64,000 nucleotides of DNA from an uncultured Methanoregula sp. Lineage in GTDB: Archaea; Halobacteriota; Methanomicrobia; Methanomicrobiales; Methanospirillaceae. Position 1 is the first letter of the stretch; each line of letters opens with the position of its first letter. The stretch spans positions 1,054,001-1,118,000 of the forward strand of contig NZ_OY787453.1 of assembly GCF_963678795.1 (NCBI RefSeq), written 5' to 3'. Below, piece after piece: positions 33,445-43,400 of the stretch. The notes beneath the pieces are model-generated. The model did not search any database. It had not been told where the DNA came from and saw nothing but the letters and a program-made list of their open reading frames with translations. The translations under genes and the position numbers were made by a program.

Positions 33445-34812
33445 ATGAAAATTGTTGTATTGAACGGCAGCCCGAAGGGGGATGTCAGTGTCACGATGCA
33501 GTATGTTGCGTACCTCCGGAAAAAATTCCCGGAGAACGAATATGAAATCCTGAACATAGCGCACGAGATCAGAACGATCGAGAAGGATTCCAAAGCCTGG
33601 GAGAACATTATTGCGAGTGTCCGGTCCGCAGACCTGGTCATCTGGGCATTCCCTCTCTATTACCTGCTCGTCTGCTCGCAGTACAAGCGGTTCATCGAGC
33701 TCATTACCGAACGGAAGGCACAGGATGCATTTTTTGGAAAATATGCAGTATCGCTCTCAACCTCGATCCATTTCTTTGACCAGACTGCCCATGCCTACAT
33801 CCATGCGGTCAGTGACGACCTCGGGATGAAGTATCTCGGGATGTTCTCCGCAGATATGAAGGATCTCCTTTCAGAGAAAGAACAGAAGCGCCTGGAAATT
33901 TTTTTTGCCCTCACCTTTTCGGCAGTCCGAGAAAAGATCCCCGTCCAGCCGGAGTATATGCCCCTTGTCCCGTCAGCCTTTGTCTATATTCCGGGCGGGG
34001 AGAAAACCATCCGGGCAGGGACAAAGAAGGTAGTCATTCTTACGGATGATGACGGCAGTCCGGCCAACCTTGCAGCGATGACCGCCAGGCTCCTGAAAAA
34101 TTTCTCCGGTTCTGTTGAGCTGATCAATCTTCATGACATGAACATAAAGGGAGGATGTCTTGGCTGCTGCCAGTGCGGCTATGACAATACCTGCGTGTAT
34201 ACCGACGGATACGTGGATTTCTTCAACAACAAGCTCGTACCTGCGGATATCATCATCATGGCCGGTTCGGTGCGTGACCGGTACCTCTCCTCAAAATGGA
34301 AGCAGTTCTTTGACCGGAGTTTCTTTAAGGGTCATACCCCGGGACTTGCCGGTAAACAGATTGGGTTTGTTATCGCCGGACCGCTCAGCCAGATTCCCTG
34401 CCTTAAGGAGGCGCTTACTGCATGGGCAGAAAATGGCGGCTGTAATGCGTTGTTTTTGACTGATGAAGCGAGGGATTCGGAAAAGCTCGATGCCCTGCTT
34501 GATGCGATGGCAGACCGGCTCGTGCAGGGTTCAGAACTCGCGTACATTCCCCCGCAGACATTCTATGCCGTCGGGGGTCACAAGATATTCCGGGACCGTA
34601 TCTATGCCGGGATGAGGGTTGTCTTCCAGGCAGATTACCGGTATTACGGTGAACATGGGATGTTTGATTTCCCGAAAGGAGACATAAAGACCCGGCTGAT
34701 GAATGCCCTCCTCATCCCGCTGACAAGGATCCCCGGTTTCCGGAAAAAAGTGTTTGGCGATATGAAACACCATATGATCGAACCGTTTGCGCCGGTGCTG
34801 GAAAACGCCTGA
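33445..34812 (+). CDS. Double flavodoxin-like FMN protein (455 aa)
   Basis: Two NADPH-dependent FMN reductase/flavodoxin-like domains in tandem. The first (1-190) begins VVLNGSPKGDVS with a phosphate-binding loop and FPLYY. The second (about 200-400) begins VILTDDDGSPANLAAMTARLL and has a Cys-rich loop (GGCLGCCQCGYDNTC) typical of iron-sulfur flavoproteins of methanogens. It should carry out electron transfer with FMN. The last ~55 residues are basic. The fusion of two such domains is less usual than single-domain relatives. It follows the DUF2284 gene by 81 bases. Confidence 0.85.
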   Translation: MKIVVLNGSPKGDVSVTMQYVAYLRKKFPENEYEILNIAHEIRTIEKDSKAWENIIASVRSADLVIWAFPLYYLLVCSQYKRFIELITERKAQDAFFGKYAVSLSTSIHFFDQTAHAYIHAVSDDLGMKYLGMFSADMKDLLSEKEQKRLEIFFALTFSAVREKIPVQPEYMPLVPSAFVYIPGGEKTIRAGTKKVVILTDDDGSPANLAAMTARLLKNFSGSVELINLHDMNIKGGCLGCCQCGYDNTCVYTDGYVDFFNNKLVPADIIIMAGSVRDRYLSSKWKQFFDRSFFKGHTPGLAGKQIGFVIAGPLSQIPCLKEALTAWAENGGCNALFLTDEARDSEKLDALLDAMADRLVQGSELAYIPPQTFYAVGGHKIFRDRIYAGMRVVFQADYRYYGEHGMFDFPKGDIKTRLMNALLIPLTRIPGFRKKVFGDMKHHMIEPFAPVLENA

Positions 34813-34833
34813 CAAATTTTAACGGGTGAGATT

Positions 34834-35580
34834 ATGACACGGACTGCACGATTCCTTCCGGGAAAGACACTTCCTGATGCCCTCGGTGCCGCAATGAAAC
34901 GGATCAATGCATATGGCGTTATCTATCCCGATGGATATCACCAGGTGCTCGTGGAGAAGTACTCCCATGGGGGAGTACGCTATCCTCACATTCTCATGAT
35001 CATCGGAGAGCCGCGGATCCACCGTCATTTCTTCTATCCCCATGTAATCGGGAAGGCCGGCCGGCTCCTGGATTATGGCTGTGGCACAGCGGATAATGTC
35101 CGGCAGTTAATCCGGGACGGTTTTCCCCGGGAGCAGATCACCGCATTTGATATCAACCGCGAGAGTATCGATCTCGGCATTGATCTGTACCGCGACCGGG
35201 AACAGATGGAGGATCTCTTTGTTGTTTCGGAAAAGTTTCCGTTCGGCATTGAGGAGTTCGATATTGTGTATTCCGCGTCAGTCATTCATGTCATTGCCGA
35301 TGAAACGGAATTTAATAATTATCTTGCCAATGCGCATTCAGCCCTCCGGCCCGGGGGCGTCCTCTTTGGCTCCACGCTCGGGCTGGTTGATGGGGTGGTC
35401 AGATCACCCGGTAACCGGGGGCCGCCACGGCTTATGACAAAAAAGCAGCTGGCCGATTCCCTGGCCGGCACGGAATTTTCCCGCCCGGATATTGTCACGC
35501 GGGGTGGTGTTCCTGAGTATGTTCCACACCATGAGAATATCTGTGTCTTTGAATTCTATACAAAAAAGCAAACCCTTTGA
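34834..35580 (+). CDS. SAM-dependent methyltransferase (248 aa)
   Basis: A class I methyltransferase. Motif I is LLDYGCGTADNV near residue 76, followed by an acidic residue at the end of the second strand (TAFDINRES), motif post-I and a motif IV-like DIVYSASVIHVI. The ~65 residues before motif I are a cap region not assigned. The start has GGGTGA eight bases upstream. The gene follows the flavoprotein by 21 bases, so the two are probably cotranscribed. The substrate is unknown; a small molecule or quinone-like acceptor is as likely as any other. Confidence 0.85.
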   Translation: MTRTARFLPGKTLPDALGAAMKRINAYGVIYPDGYHQVLVEKYSHGGVRYPHILMIIGEPRIHRHFFYPHVIGKAGRLLDYGCGTADNVRQLIRDGFPREQITAFDINRESIDLGIDLYRDREQMEDLFVVSEKFPFGIEEFDIVYSASVIHVIADETEFNNYLANAHSALRPGGVLFGSTLGLVDGVVRSPGNRGPPRLMTKKQLADSLAGTEFSRPDIVTRGGVPEYVPHHENICVFEFYTKKQTL

Positions 35581-35775
35581 GGAGTCCTGCCCTCCTGATC
35601 GTGTTACCCGGTTTTTCTGATTCGGATAATTTCCGGATCTGTTTTTTCCGTCATTCCCTTAATGAAAATCGTAGGACCAGATACCTCTCTCACATTTTTC
35701 CGGCGGGGGCCAGGGGCATATCCCTCACCAGACCCGGCCGGTCCCTGCCCGCGATACACGCAGTCCGACAGGTAC

Positions 35776-37224
35776 ATGAACATGGATGGTGCATCTTTCC
35801 GGGATCAGATGGACACCCGGCAGAAAATTATCATCGCGATCCTGATGCTCGGGACCCTTCTGGGTTCACTGGATACGACCATCGTCATCTTGGCATTTCC
35901 CTCGATATCCCAGGGTCTCCACGCCGACCTGCTCAGCACGATCTGGATCATTCTCATCTATCTCCTCGTTGTCGCGGTCTTCACAACGCAGCTGGGGCGC
36001 CTCGGCGATCTTTACGGGAGGAGCCGGATGTTCAATACCGGCTTTGGCGTTTTTACATTCGGGTCCCTCATATGCGGGCTCTCGCCTGCGATCTCGTGGC
36101 TGATCGTGTCCCGTGGGGTACAGGCATTCGGCGGAGCGCTGATGCAGGCGAACAGCGGGGCCATCATTGCCGATACGTTCCCTCCCCAGTCCCGTGGAAC
36201 CGCGTTCGGGTACATCTCGCTGGGCTGGACCAGCGGGGCGATGCTGGGCATCGTCCTTGGCGGGATCATCACCACGTACTTCGGCTGGGAGTACATCTTC
36301 TTCATCAACCTGCCCATCGGGATTGTCGCCACGATCCTTGGCTTCCGGTACGTCAAGGATGATGTCCGGGTCAAAGCCCCGCTGGATATTACGGGGATGC
36401 TCCTGCTTGGCTCGGCCCTCACGCTCATCTCCTATGCCGGCGTGGACTTTGCCGGCGAGGGCCTGGCAGCGGCAAGTGAGCTCTCCGCAGTCGTCGGCAT
36501 ACTGGCAATTGCCCTGTTCCTGTTCTATGAATCCCGGACAAAAAACCCCTTCATCAACTTCTCGGCCTTCAATAACCGGGTCCTGAAATTCTCTGTCATG
36601 GCGGCATTTTTCTTAAGCCTGGGATACCTGTCCGTCGTCTTCCTCATAACCATGTACCTCCAGGGAATCCGTGCGCTCTCGCCGCTCGATGCAGCACTTC
36701 TCCTGACACCGGGCTATATCGTGGGAAGCCTTCTTTCGCCGGCGATGGGCCGGCTGTCCGACCGGTACGGGGCGCGGGTTCTTGCCACGCTCGGAGCTGC
36801 TACGCTTATCCTTGCCACATTCGTCTATCTCACCCTCGGGCTCGACACCCCGCTCTGGGTTGTCCTCGTCGCCTCAGGGATCTCCGGTATCGGTTCGGCA
36901 ATGTTCTTCCCGTCCAACAACAGTGCCGTCATGGCCAATGCCCCCCACGGAACGTACGGGGGCATCTCCGGGATACTCCGGACTGTCCAGAATATCGGCA
37001 TCCTCGGAAGTTTTATCATCGCGATCACGGTTGCGTCCCTCTCGATCCCACGGGATGTCGCGTTCGAGATCTTCATCGGCACGACCAACCTTGCCGGGGG
37101 CGTTTCCAATGCATTCCTGCAGGGTATCGATGCCTCGCTCTGGGCATCCATCATAATCATGGCGATTGCTGCAGTCCTTTCCTGGATGCGGGGACATGAA
37201 GAGCGGCAGACGGGTCACTCATGA
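35776..37224 (+). CDS. MFS drug exporter of the DHA2 (EmrB/QacA) type (482 aa)
   Basis: A proton-coupled exporter with 14 predicted membrane spans. Motif C region (LDTTIVILAFPSIS in span 1), motif A (GRLGDLYGRSRMF) after span 2, and a second motif-A-like sequence halfway (GRLSDRYGARV) are seen. The ATG at 35776 (MNMDGASF) gives a normal cytosolic N-terminus; the frame is open further upstream without good features. It is the last gene before repeat A4, on the same strand as the AbrB to methyltransferase row, and may export a product of those enzymes. Confidence 0.92.
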   Translation: MNMDGASFRDQMDTRQKIIIAILMLGTLLGSLDTTIVILAFPSISQGLHADLLSTIWIILIYLLVVAVFTTQLGRLGDLYGRSRMFNTGFGVFTFGSLICGLSPAISWLIVSRGVQAFGGALMQANSGAIIADTFPPQSRGTAFGYISLGWTSGAMLGIVLGGIITTYFGWEYIFFINLPIGIVATILGFRYVKDDVRVKAPLDITGMLLLGSALTLISYAGVDFAGEGLAAASELSAVVGILAIALFLFYESRTKNPFINFSAFNNRVLKFSVMAAFFLSLGYLSVVFLITMYLQGIRALSPLDAALLLTPGYIVGSLLSPAMGRLSDRYGARVLATLGAATLILATFVYLTLGLDTPLWVVLVASGISGIGSAMFFPSNNSAVMANAPHGTYGGISGILRTVQNIGILGSFIIAITVASLSIPRDVAFEIFIGTTNLAGGVSNAFLQGIDASLWASIIIMAIAAVLSWMRGHEERQTGHS

Positions 37225-37271
37225 GTGCCCCGTAATATCGCACACTCTCCCCATCCTTCAACCCGGCCCGC

Positions 37272-37562
37272 CCGCCATCTCCTGGATCCAGCCCCATCAT
37301 TCCCCCGTGCCAAAACAAGCCCTTACAGGGCTCCGTTTCCATTCCCGGTATGCCGGACCCTCGCGGTGGACAGCAATTTGGGCCCGGATTCATTTCGTGT
37401 GGAAAAATCGCGAAAATATCGCGTATTTTGCCAGAATTCGGCTGAAATGCACCTCGTAGAATGGCCCCAAACGGTAATCCGGCAGCCTCTTTTTCCGGCA
37501 CAATGATCAGGACATTTTCGCTGAGAAACGCGAAAAGAACGCGAATATGAAGGTCGGATTTT
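37272..37562 (+). repeat. Dispersed repeat family A, copy A4
   Basis: Shares the hairpin AGCCC-TTACA-GGGCT with A3, then CTCGCGGTGGACAGCAA, GGGCCCGGATTCA, TTTCGTGTGGAAAAATCGC and CTCGTAGAATGGCCC with A1/A2. The 3' third has diverged but keeps GAACGCG-ATATGA-GGTC. It begins 47 bases after the MFS gene. Confidence 0.8.
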
Positions 37563-37812
37563 CCGGAGGTACTTGAAAAAAAGCGGTTTTTTGACGCTTA
37601 CGAGAAATGTCCCCGATCAGGGAAAAAGAAATTCACGGTGAATGTGTCGTAACAAAATAATAAAAACCGGTAATGTTTTCGGATTTCTGATTTTGTGCGT
37701 TGCATATTTTTATTCCAGCGGCAGGAAGAAAATGTCACAGAAACACAGGTGGAGTTTGCTATAATTACGATCCACGCGGTACCTGAACGGATCCCATGGA
37801 TGCCGGCGTCTA
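37563..37812. other. Short AT-rich spacer
   Basis: The region between repeat A4 and the ion channel homologue's stop has no convincing gene. A minus-strand frame of 92 codons (37598-37876) overlaps the channel gene and shows no family features. Confidence 0.4.
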
Positions 37813-38772
37813 TCACAACAAAAGAGAAAGGAAGAGCAGGAAATACAGGGAGATAGAGATAGATGGGATACCCCAAAGCGACCAGTAGTGAATCTGTTCA
37901 ACCCTGGCGGTATTGTTGGACTCCGTGAATTTCTGGATAAGGATGCCGGATACGAGCACCATGACAATCGTCAAGTAGGTGATGACCATGAACACGTCAA
38001 GGAAGGTTGCAAAGGCAACGAGCGGGATCGCATCAGAGGTTCGCCAGTGGATGAACACTGCGACGACAAGCATCGAGGCGTTCAATACCAGCCTGATTGC
38101 GCCTTTCATAAGCAGCGAGGAAAACGTAACAATAAGAAGGAGCCCGACCGGAAGGAAAAATTTCACGACGATTGAGGCGGTTTCTCTCTGTATGCTGTAC
38201 CTGAAGACTGCACGGGAGTAAGGGAACTCGTTGCTTGCATAGGACTTGGATATGATAGAGGAATGAACGCTGGTCATCTGCCACCCCGGAATAACCATAT
38301 CGGGCTCGATGTAGGTATTATTTTCCAGAATTACAAGAACCATCCTGCTCTCGTCCTTCAGTTTCGGTTCGATCTCAATGGGGAGAGTATGCCTGTCGAA
38401 CGGGTAACGGCGGAGGTCCGGGTCGACGTCAATAACCGCGAAGATCCGGTAACTCTTTTCATTGGGGTTATCAATGATGGTATCAACTGATGTTGCATGA
38501 CCGTTCATAATCTCCAGGTCATTGATAGATACAGGTGAATCGGATTCGAGATTCAGGTAGAAATTTGTCTCAAACGTTCCATCAGCGAGATTGAACCGGT
38601 GAAAATCCATGACATGGACCCCGATCTGCACGACCTGCGGGGCAGTTGCATTTTTCATAGTGATACGGTCCGGTACCACATCGGCCGATACTGGCAGGAT
38701 TACAAAAAGCACAAATAACACGACAATCACACATATCTGAAAAAATCCCCCTTTGTCGGTGTGTGTCTTCAT
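37813..38772 (-). CDS. Pentameric ligand-gated ion channel homologue (319 aa)
   Basis: A Cys-loop-receptor-like protein without the cysteines. A signal peptide (about 1-30) is followed by an extracellular beta domain (31-200) with the hallmark DLRRYPFDRHTL (YPFD at 123-126, where animal receptors have the Cys-loop region) and a later GW. Four membrane spans follow in the expected order: M1 202-222 with the conserved Pro, M2 about 227-243, M3 about 249-280 containing the conserved D in TFLDVFMV, and M4 297-319 at the very end. The short M3-M4 loop fits prokaryotic members such as GLIC and ELIC. A ligand-gated ion channel is the likely function; the ligand is unknown. Few archaeal members are described to my knowledge. 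Confidence 0.82.
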   Translation of the reverse strand: MKTHTDKGGFFQICVIVVLFVLFVILPVSADVVPDRITMKNATAPQVVQIGVHVMDFHRFNLADGTFETNFYLNLESDSPVSINDLEIMNGHATSVDTIIDNPNEKSYRIFAVIDVDPDLRRYPFDRHTLPIEIEPKLKDESRMVLVILENNTYIEPDMVIPGWQMTSVHSSIISKSYASNEFPYSRAVFRYSIQRETASIVVKFFLPVGLLLIVTFSSLLMKGAIRLVLNASMLVVAVFIHWRTSDAIPLVAFATFLDVFMVITYLTIVMVLVSGILIQKFTESNNTARVEQIHYWSLWGIPSISISLYFLLFLSLLL

Positions 38773-39167
38773 CAGAATCAGCCCTTATCGGAATTTTTTT
38801 GATTTATATTCAGGCTGTACTTAATGACAACCACAATAAAGATTCCGATAGATTGTCACCCAGCGAAAGCATGTCTGACATTTCAGTCGGTGGATTATCA
38901 AAAAAAGGATATGTCGGACGTCCCAAACAGGACGCACACCTCCTTGATCCTTTCCTGACCCATCCCTGGGCAAGGAACGTTGAGGCTGAGTATTCCATCA
39001 ATAAAAGCGGTTCAGTTTCAGGGTTCTGATACGTTCACGTCAGATCTTCAATTTACCATATCAGAAATAATTTACCATCAACTGACAACTTACCAGAACC
39101 TTTTTCACCTCGTAACAATTTCCCGGACCATAAACCTGTTTATGTACAATCCCGAAACCTGTTATGA
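38773..39167. other. AT-rich divergent promoter region
   Basis: The divergent space between the ion channel gene and the next membrane protein gene. It becomes very AT-rich from about 39030 to 39160. A block TTCTGATACGTTCAC (39026-39040) resembles one arm of the hairpin at 43849-43929. An 88-codon frame at 38763-39029 has no support. Confidence 0.45.
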
Positions 39168-39575
39168 GTGAGCATCATGGGAATGCGAAGAAAACGGACC
39201 GGTGTTCTCATCCGGATTACACTATTGTTCATGGCAATCTCTCTTCTCATGCCGGCGATTTATGCCGAACCACAAAACCAGTCCTGGTACACCCGGGGAA
39301 GTGGTTTTATCGATGAACTCAATAATGACAAATCCCCGGTGTGGAATGCATCGCACCCGGTCGAATATCATGCAACTCCGCAACCGGTCACACTCTTCCG
39401 CGCTGAATTGAACGAAACGCACCTTCCGGGTCCACGGTACATGGCGTTTGGTCCAAGCAGCATCAATCTGGTGATCGACCCGTTGTTACTTGCTGTTGTT
39501 ATTCTGGTAGTGGCGCTATCAATTATAACGTGGTTCGTGACCCGATATGCGTGGAACAAGGAGAGAAAAGCATGA
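39168..39575 (+). CDS. Exported membrane-anchored protein (135 aa)
   Basis: A basic start (MRRKRTG) and signal span (LIRITLLFMAISLLMPAIYA) are followed by a ~65-residue outside domain and a C-terminal span (DPLLLAVVILVVALSIITWFV) with a basic cytosolic end. I know no family. The listed start is a GTG; ATGs at 39177 and 39183 are equally plausible because no good ribosome binding site separates them. It lies 81 bases before the Fe-S protein on the same strand. Confidence 0.65.
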   Translation: MSIMGMRRKRTGVLIRITLLFMAISLLMPAIYAEPQNQSWYTRGSGFIDELNNDKSPVWNASHPVEYHATPQPVTLFRAELNETHLPGPRYMAFGPSSINLVIDPLLLAVVILVVALSIITWFVTRYAWNKERKA

Positions 39576-39656
39576 GGATCGCAAATATCGTCATTACGTT
39601 TCTGTGGCGGGTTTCAGAATAATTATTGGGAATATAATGACAACACTTCGTAAATT

Positions 39657-40310
39657 ATGGATGATTTCCTGAAAGAAAGAATGGTAAAATATGATACATG
39701 GCTGGATGACGGACTGATCTCATTCTCTTCAAAAATAGTTCCTGTCCGTGAATCTCTGTCTGCCCAACAACAGGTGTTGCCTTCTGAACAAGTTCTGGAT
39801 ATATTCCACAACGCACGAGCTATCGCGGTGCAGAAATGTGGTTGCAGGGTACATTATTCACGGTGTAATAACCCGCTTGAAGTCTGTTTTTTACTCAACG
39901 AGACCGGCGAACATTCTATAGCAAAGGGCAGGGCGCGTCCGGTCTCAGTATCGGAAGCTGCAGAACTATTACGTAAAGCCGATGAACACGGTCTTATACA
40001 TCTCACCCTTTACCAGCCGGACCATGAAATTTATGCACTCTGCAACTGTTGTCCCTGCTGCTGCCATGACCTCCAGCTCATGAAAGGATACAACCGCCGG
40101 GATCTGGTGGTTCGCTCTGAATACATCGCGGTAACTGACAAGAACTCCTGCATCAATTGTGGTAAATGTATTGAGAGATGTATTTTTGATGCCCGGACTT
40201 TTGATGACGGCTATATGCTTTACAATTCCCGTTTGTGCCTGGGCTGCGGGCTGTGCGTTTCGGTTTGTCCTGAACATGCAACCATAATGCAGCAGCGATT
40301 ACCAGGATAA
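39657..40310 (+). CDS. 4Fe-4S ferredoxin-type protein (217 aa)
   Basis: Two classic 4Fe-4S motifs lie at the C-terminal end (CINCGKCIERC and CLGCGLCVSVCP), preceded by additional cysteines (CGCRVHYSRC, CNCCPCCC) that may hold a third cluster. The N-terminal half resembles the small Fe-S proteins of anaerobes in which a conserved CxCR precedes the ferredoxin part. It should pass electrons in the cytoplasm. The position just before the kinase at 40437 suggests that it could report redox state to that kinase, which is inference from gene order. Confidence 0.85.
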   Translation: MDDFLKERMVKYDTWLDDGLISFSSKIVPVRESLSAQQQVLPSEQVLDIFHNARAIAVQKCGCRVHYSRCNNPLEVCFLLNETGEHSIAKGRARPVSVSEAAELLRKADEHGLIHLTLYQPDHEIYALCNCCPCCCHDLQLMKGYNRRDLVVRSEYIAVTDKNSCINCGKCIERCIFDARTFDDGYMLYNSRLCLGCGLCVSVCPEHATIMQQRLPG

Positions 40311-40436
40311 TGGATTCTGGTCCGTTGTCGTGACTTTGTGGATCAGGTTGCAACAGAAAATATTACGTCAGGTGGAAGTGCACCAGAACGTCACCATTTC
40401 GAAAAGGATATGTCCCATAGCAGAGATGGGAGTACC

Positions 40437-43400
40437 ATGGCAGACGAGATACACGTCCTCTATGTTGACGATGAGCCAAGTCTGCTCGAAATTGGCAAGA
40501 TATACCTTGAGCGGAGTGGGCAATTTCACGTTGATATTATGACCTCTGCTTCTGAAGCACTGGCTTTACTGAATCTGAAGAACTACGATGCCATCATATC
40601 TGACTACCAGATGCAGGAAATGAATGGTATTGATTTTTTAAAGCGGGTAAGGACTTCAGGGAAGACCATCCCGTTTATTCTTTTTACCGGCAAGGGCCGC
40701 GAAGAAGTTGTAATCGAGGCAATCAACAACGGCGCAGATTTTTACCTGCAAAAAGGCGGAGCACTACAACCTCAGTTTGCTGAGCTTACGCATAAGATCC
40801 TGCAGGCAGTGCAGAGACAAAAGGCGGATCTCGCATTAGGAGAAAGCGAGTGCCGGTACCGTGATGTAGTTGAAACCCAGACTGAATTCATCAGCAGGTT
40901 TAAACCGGATGGGACCCACGTGTTTGCCAATGAAGCGTACTGCAGGCATTTCGGAAAGCGACGTGATGAGATTATCGGGCAGCGGTTTGTTCCATTAATT
41001 CCTGAAGAAGACCGGGATCTTGTCCGCCGCCACTTTGCATCGCTGACCCAGGAACACCCGGTTGCAGAAGTAGAACATCGCGTGATCATGCCTGATCTGA
41101 GTATCCGCTGGCACTGGTGGAATGACCATGCCATCTTTGACGACCGCGGCACGGTTATCGAATACCAGTCACTTGGAAAAGACATTACCAATCGTAAACA
41201 GACAGAAGACGCACTCCAGGAAAGCAATGAAAAGTACCGGATGCTGTTTGAGAACGCGGGTGATGGGATCATCATCTGCGATCATAACGTCTTTTTGGAT
41301 TGCAATAAAAGGGCCGAAGAAATATACCGGTGTACCCGTGATCAACTTATCGGGTATTCCCCGTTGGATTTTTCCCCCGGATTCCAGCCGGACGGCAGGC
41401 GTTCAGCAGAGGAAATACGAAAAAAAATAGATGCAGCCTTTCTCGGAGAAAACCAGTTATTCGAATGGGTCCATGTCCATCCTGACAACACTCCGTTCAT
41501 TGTCGATATAAGCCTGAGCCGTATTATTGTCGGGGGAATCTACTACATCCAGGCAATAATCCGGGATATCACCGACCGGAAACAAAATGAGGAGCAGACT
41601 GCACATCTGAGTGCGTTAAAAGAAAAGTTGCTGGGAATGCATGGCCTTAAGGATCAACTGAAACTTGTCAGCGACAGTTGTGTAACGATCTTTGATGCCG
41701 ATTTCGCCCGGATATGGCTGATCAAAAACGCCGATCTCTGCGAAGGCGGATGCAAACATGCATCGGTAACTGACGGGCCGGATGTGTGTCACAACCGGTC
41801 CAGATGTCTTCATCTCATGGTAAGCTCCGGAAGGTATACTCATATTAACGGGGATCACCGGCGCGTTCCGTTCGGTTGTTACAAGATTGGCCGCGTTGCT
41901 TCGGGAGAAGATCCCTATTTCATTTCTAATGATGTCGTCCATGATCCACGGGTTCACGATCATACCTGGGCTCAATCCACGGGTCTTGTGTCCTTTGCCG
42001 GTTTCCGCCTTATGTCTACGGATAAAAAACCGATTGGTGTATTTGCACTTTTCAGAAAGCGGGAAATCCTTCCACGGGAAGAAAAACATCTGGTGGATTT
42101 GGCAAACACCCTCTCCCACGTCATAATTTCCGGTATGTCAGAAGAAGCGCTCCGTGAAAGCGAGGCGGAATTGCGGGCAGCCTGTGAACATCTGGCGGCA
42201 GCGGAGGAAGAACTGCGGGGACAGTATGAGGCATTAAGAGACAGCCAGCAGCAGATACAGCAGAGCGAGGAGCGGTACCGCACGATTGTTGAAAACATTC
42301 AGGATGTTGTGTACCGGTCTGACAGAAAAGGCACCCTGATCATGGCAAGTCCCAGCTGGGCAGTGCTCCTTGGATATGAGAATATTGACGAATGCCTCGG
42401 TAAAAACATTGCCTTGGAATTTTACATGTATCCTGAGATACGGCAGAACTTCCTTGATGCTCTATACCGGGATGGGGCGGTGAAGGACTACGAGGTTGTC
42501 CTCAGGAAGCGGGACGGTACGCCAGTCACGGTCTCAACGAGCAGTCATATCTGTTACAATGAATCAGGGGCAGAACTGGGTATTGAAGGAGTATTCCGGG
42601 ATATCACCGACCGCAAGATGGTAGAAGAGGATCTGTATCAGAAGAATCAGGAACTGAATTCGGCCTACGAGCAGCTGACTGCAGTTGAGGAAGAGATCCG
42701 GACTAACCTTAATGACCTTGAAAACAGTCATAAGGCTCTTGCAGAGAGCAAAGCGACCCTTGATTCCATAATCGGGGAATCTCCAATCCCCCAGTTTGTG
42801 ATCGACCGGAATCACCGGATAACCCATTGGAATAAGGCTCTTGAAGAGTATAGCGGGGTAAAAGCACAAACAGTACTTGGCACAACCGAACAATGGCGGG
42901 CATTCTATGACAATGAGCGCCCCTGTCTTGCTGATCTCCTGCTGAAAGGGGATGAGGAAAAGATCTCAGCATGGTACGAGGGAAAATTCAAAAAATCAAT
43001 CCTTATTGATGATGCCTTTGAAGCCGTTGACTTTTTCCCGAGAATGACCGGGGAAGGTAAATGGCTTTATTTCACCGCGGGGTTAGTCCGGGATCCCAAT
43101 GGAAAGGTCATCGGTGCAGTTGAAACGCTGGAAGATATCACCGACCGCAAAATGGCAGAAAAAGCGTTGCGCGAGGCAAACAAAAAACTTAACCTTCTTT
43201 CCAATATCACGAGGCATGATATTCTGAATCATCTCACCGGACTTAAAGGCTATCTTGAATTATCAAAAGATTTCATACACCGGCCGGCAAAACTGGGCGA
43301 GTTCATCGATAAGGAGATAAAAGCTGCAGAGTCGATAGAGGAGCAGATCGGCTTCACCAGGTATTATCAGAATATGGGTGTCAACGCCCCGATCTGGCAG

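Noticed and set aside
37598..37876. 92-codon minus-strand frame after the ion channel gene
   Set aside because: Overlaps the channel gene by 64 bases, no ribosome binding site, no motifs.
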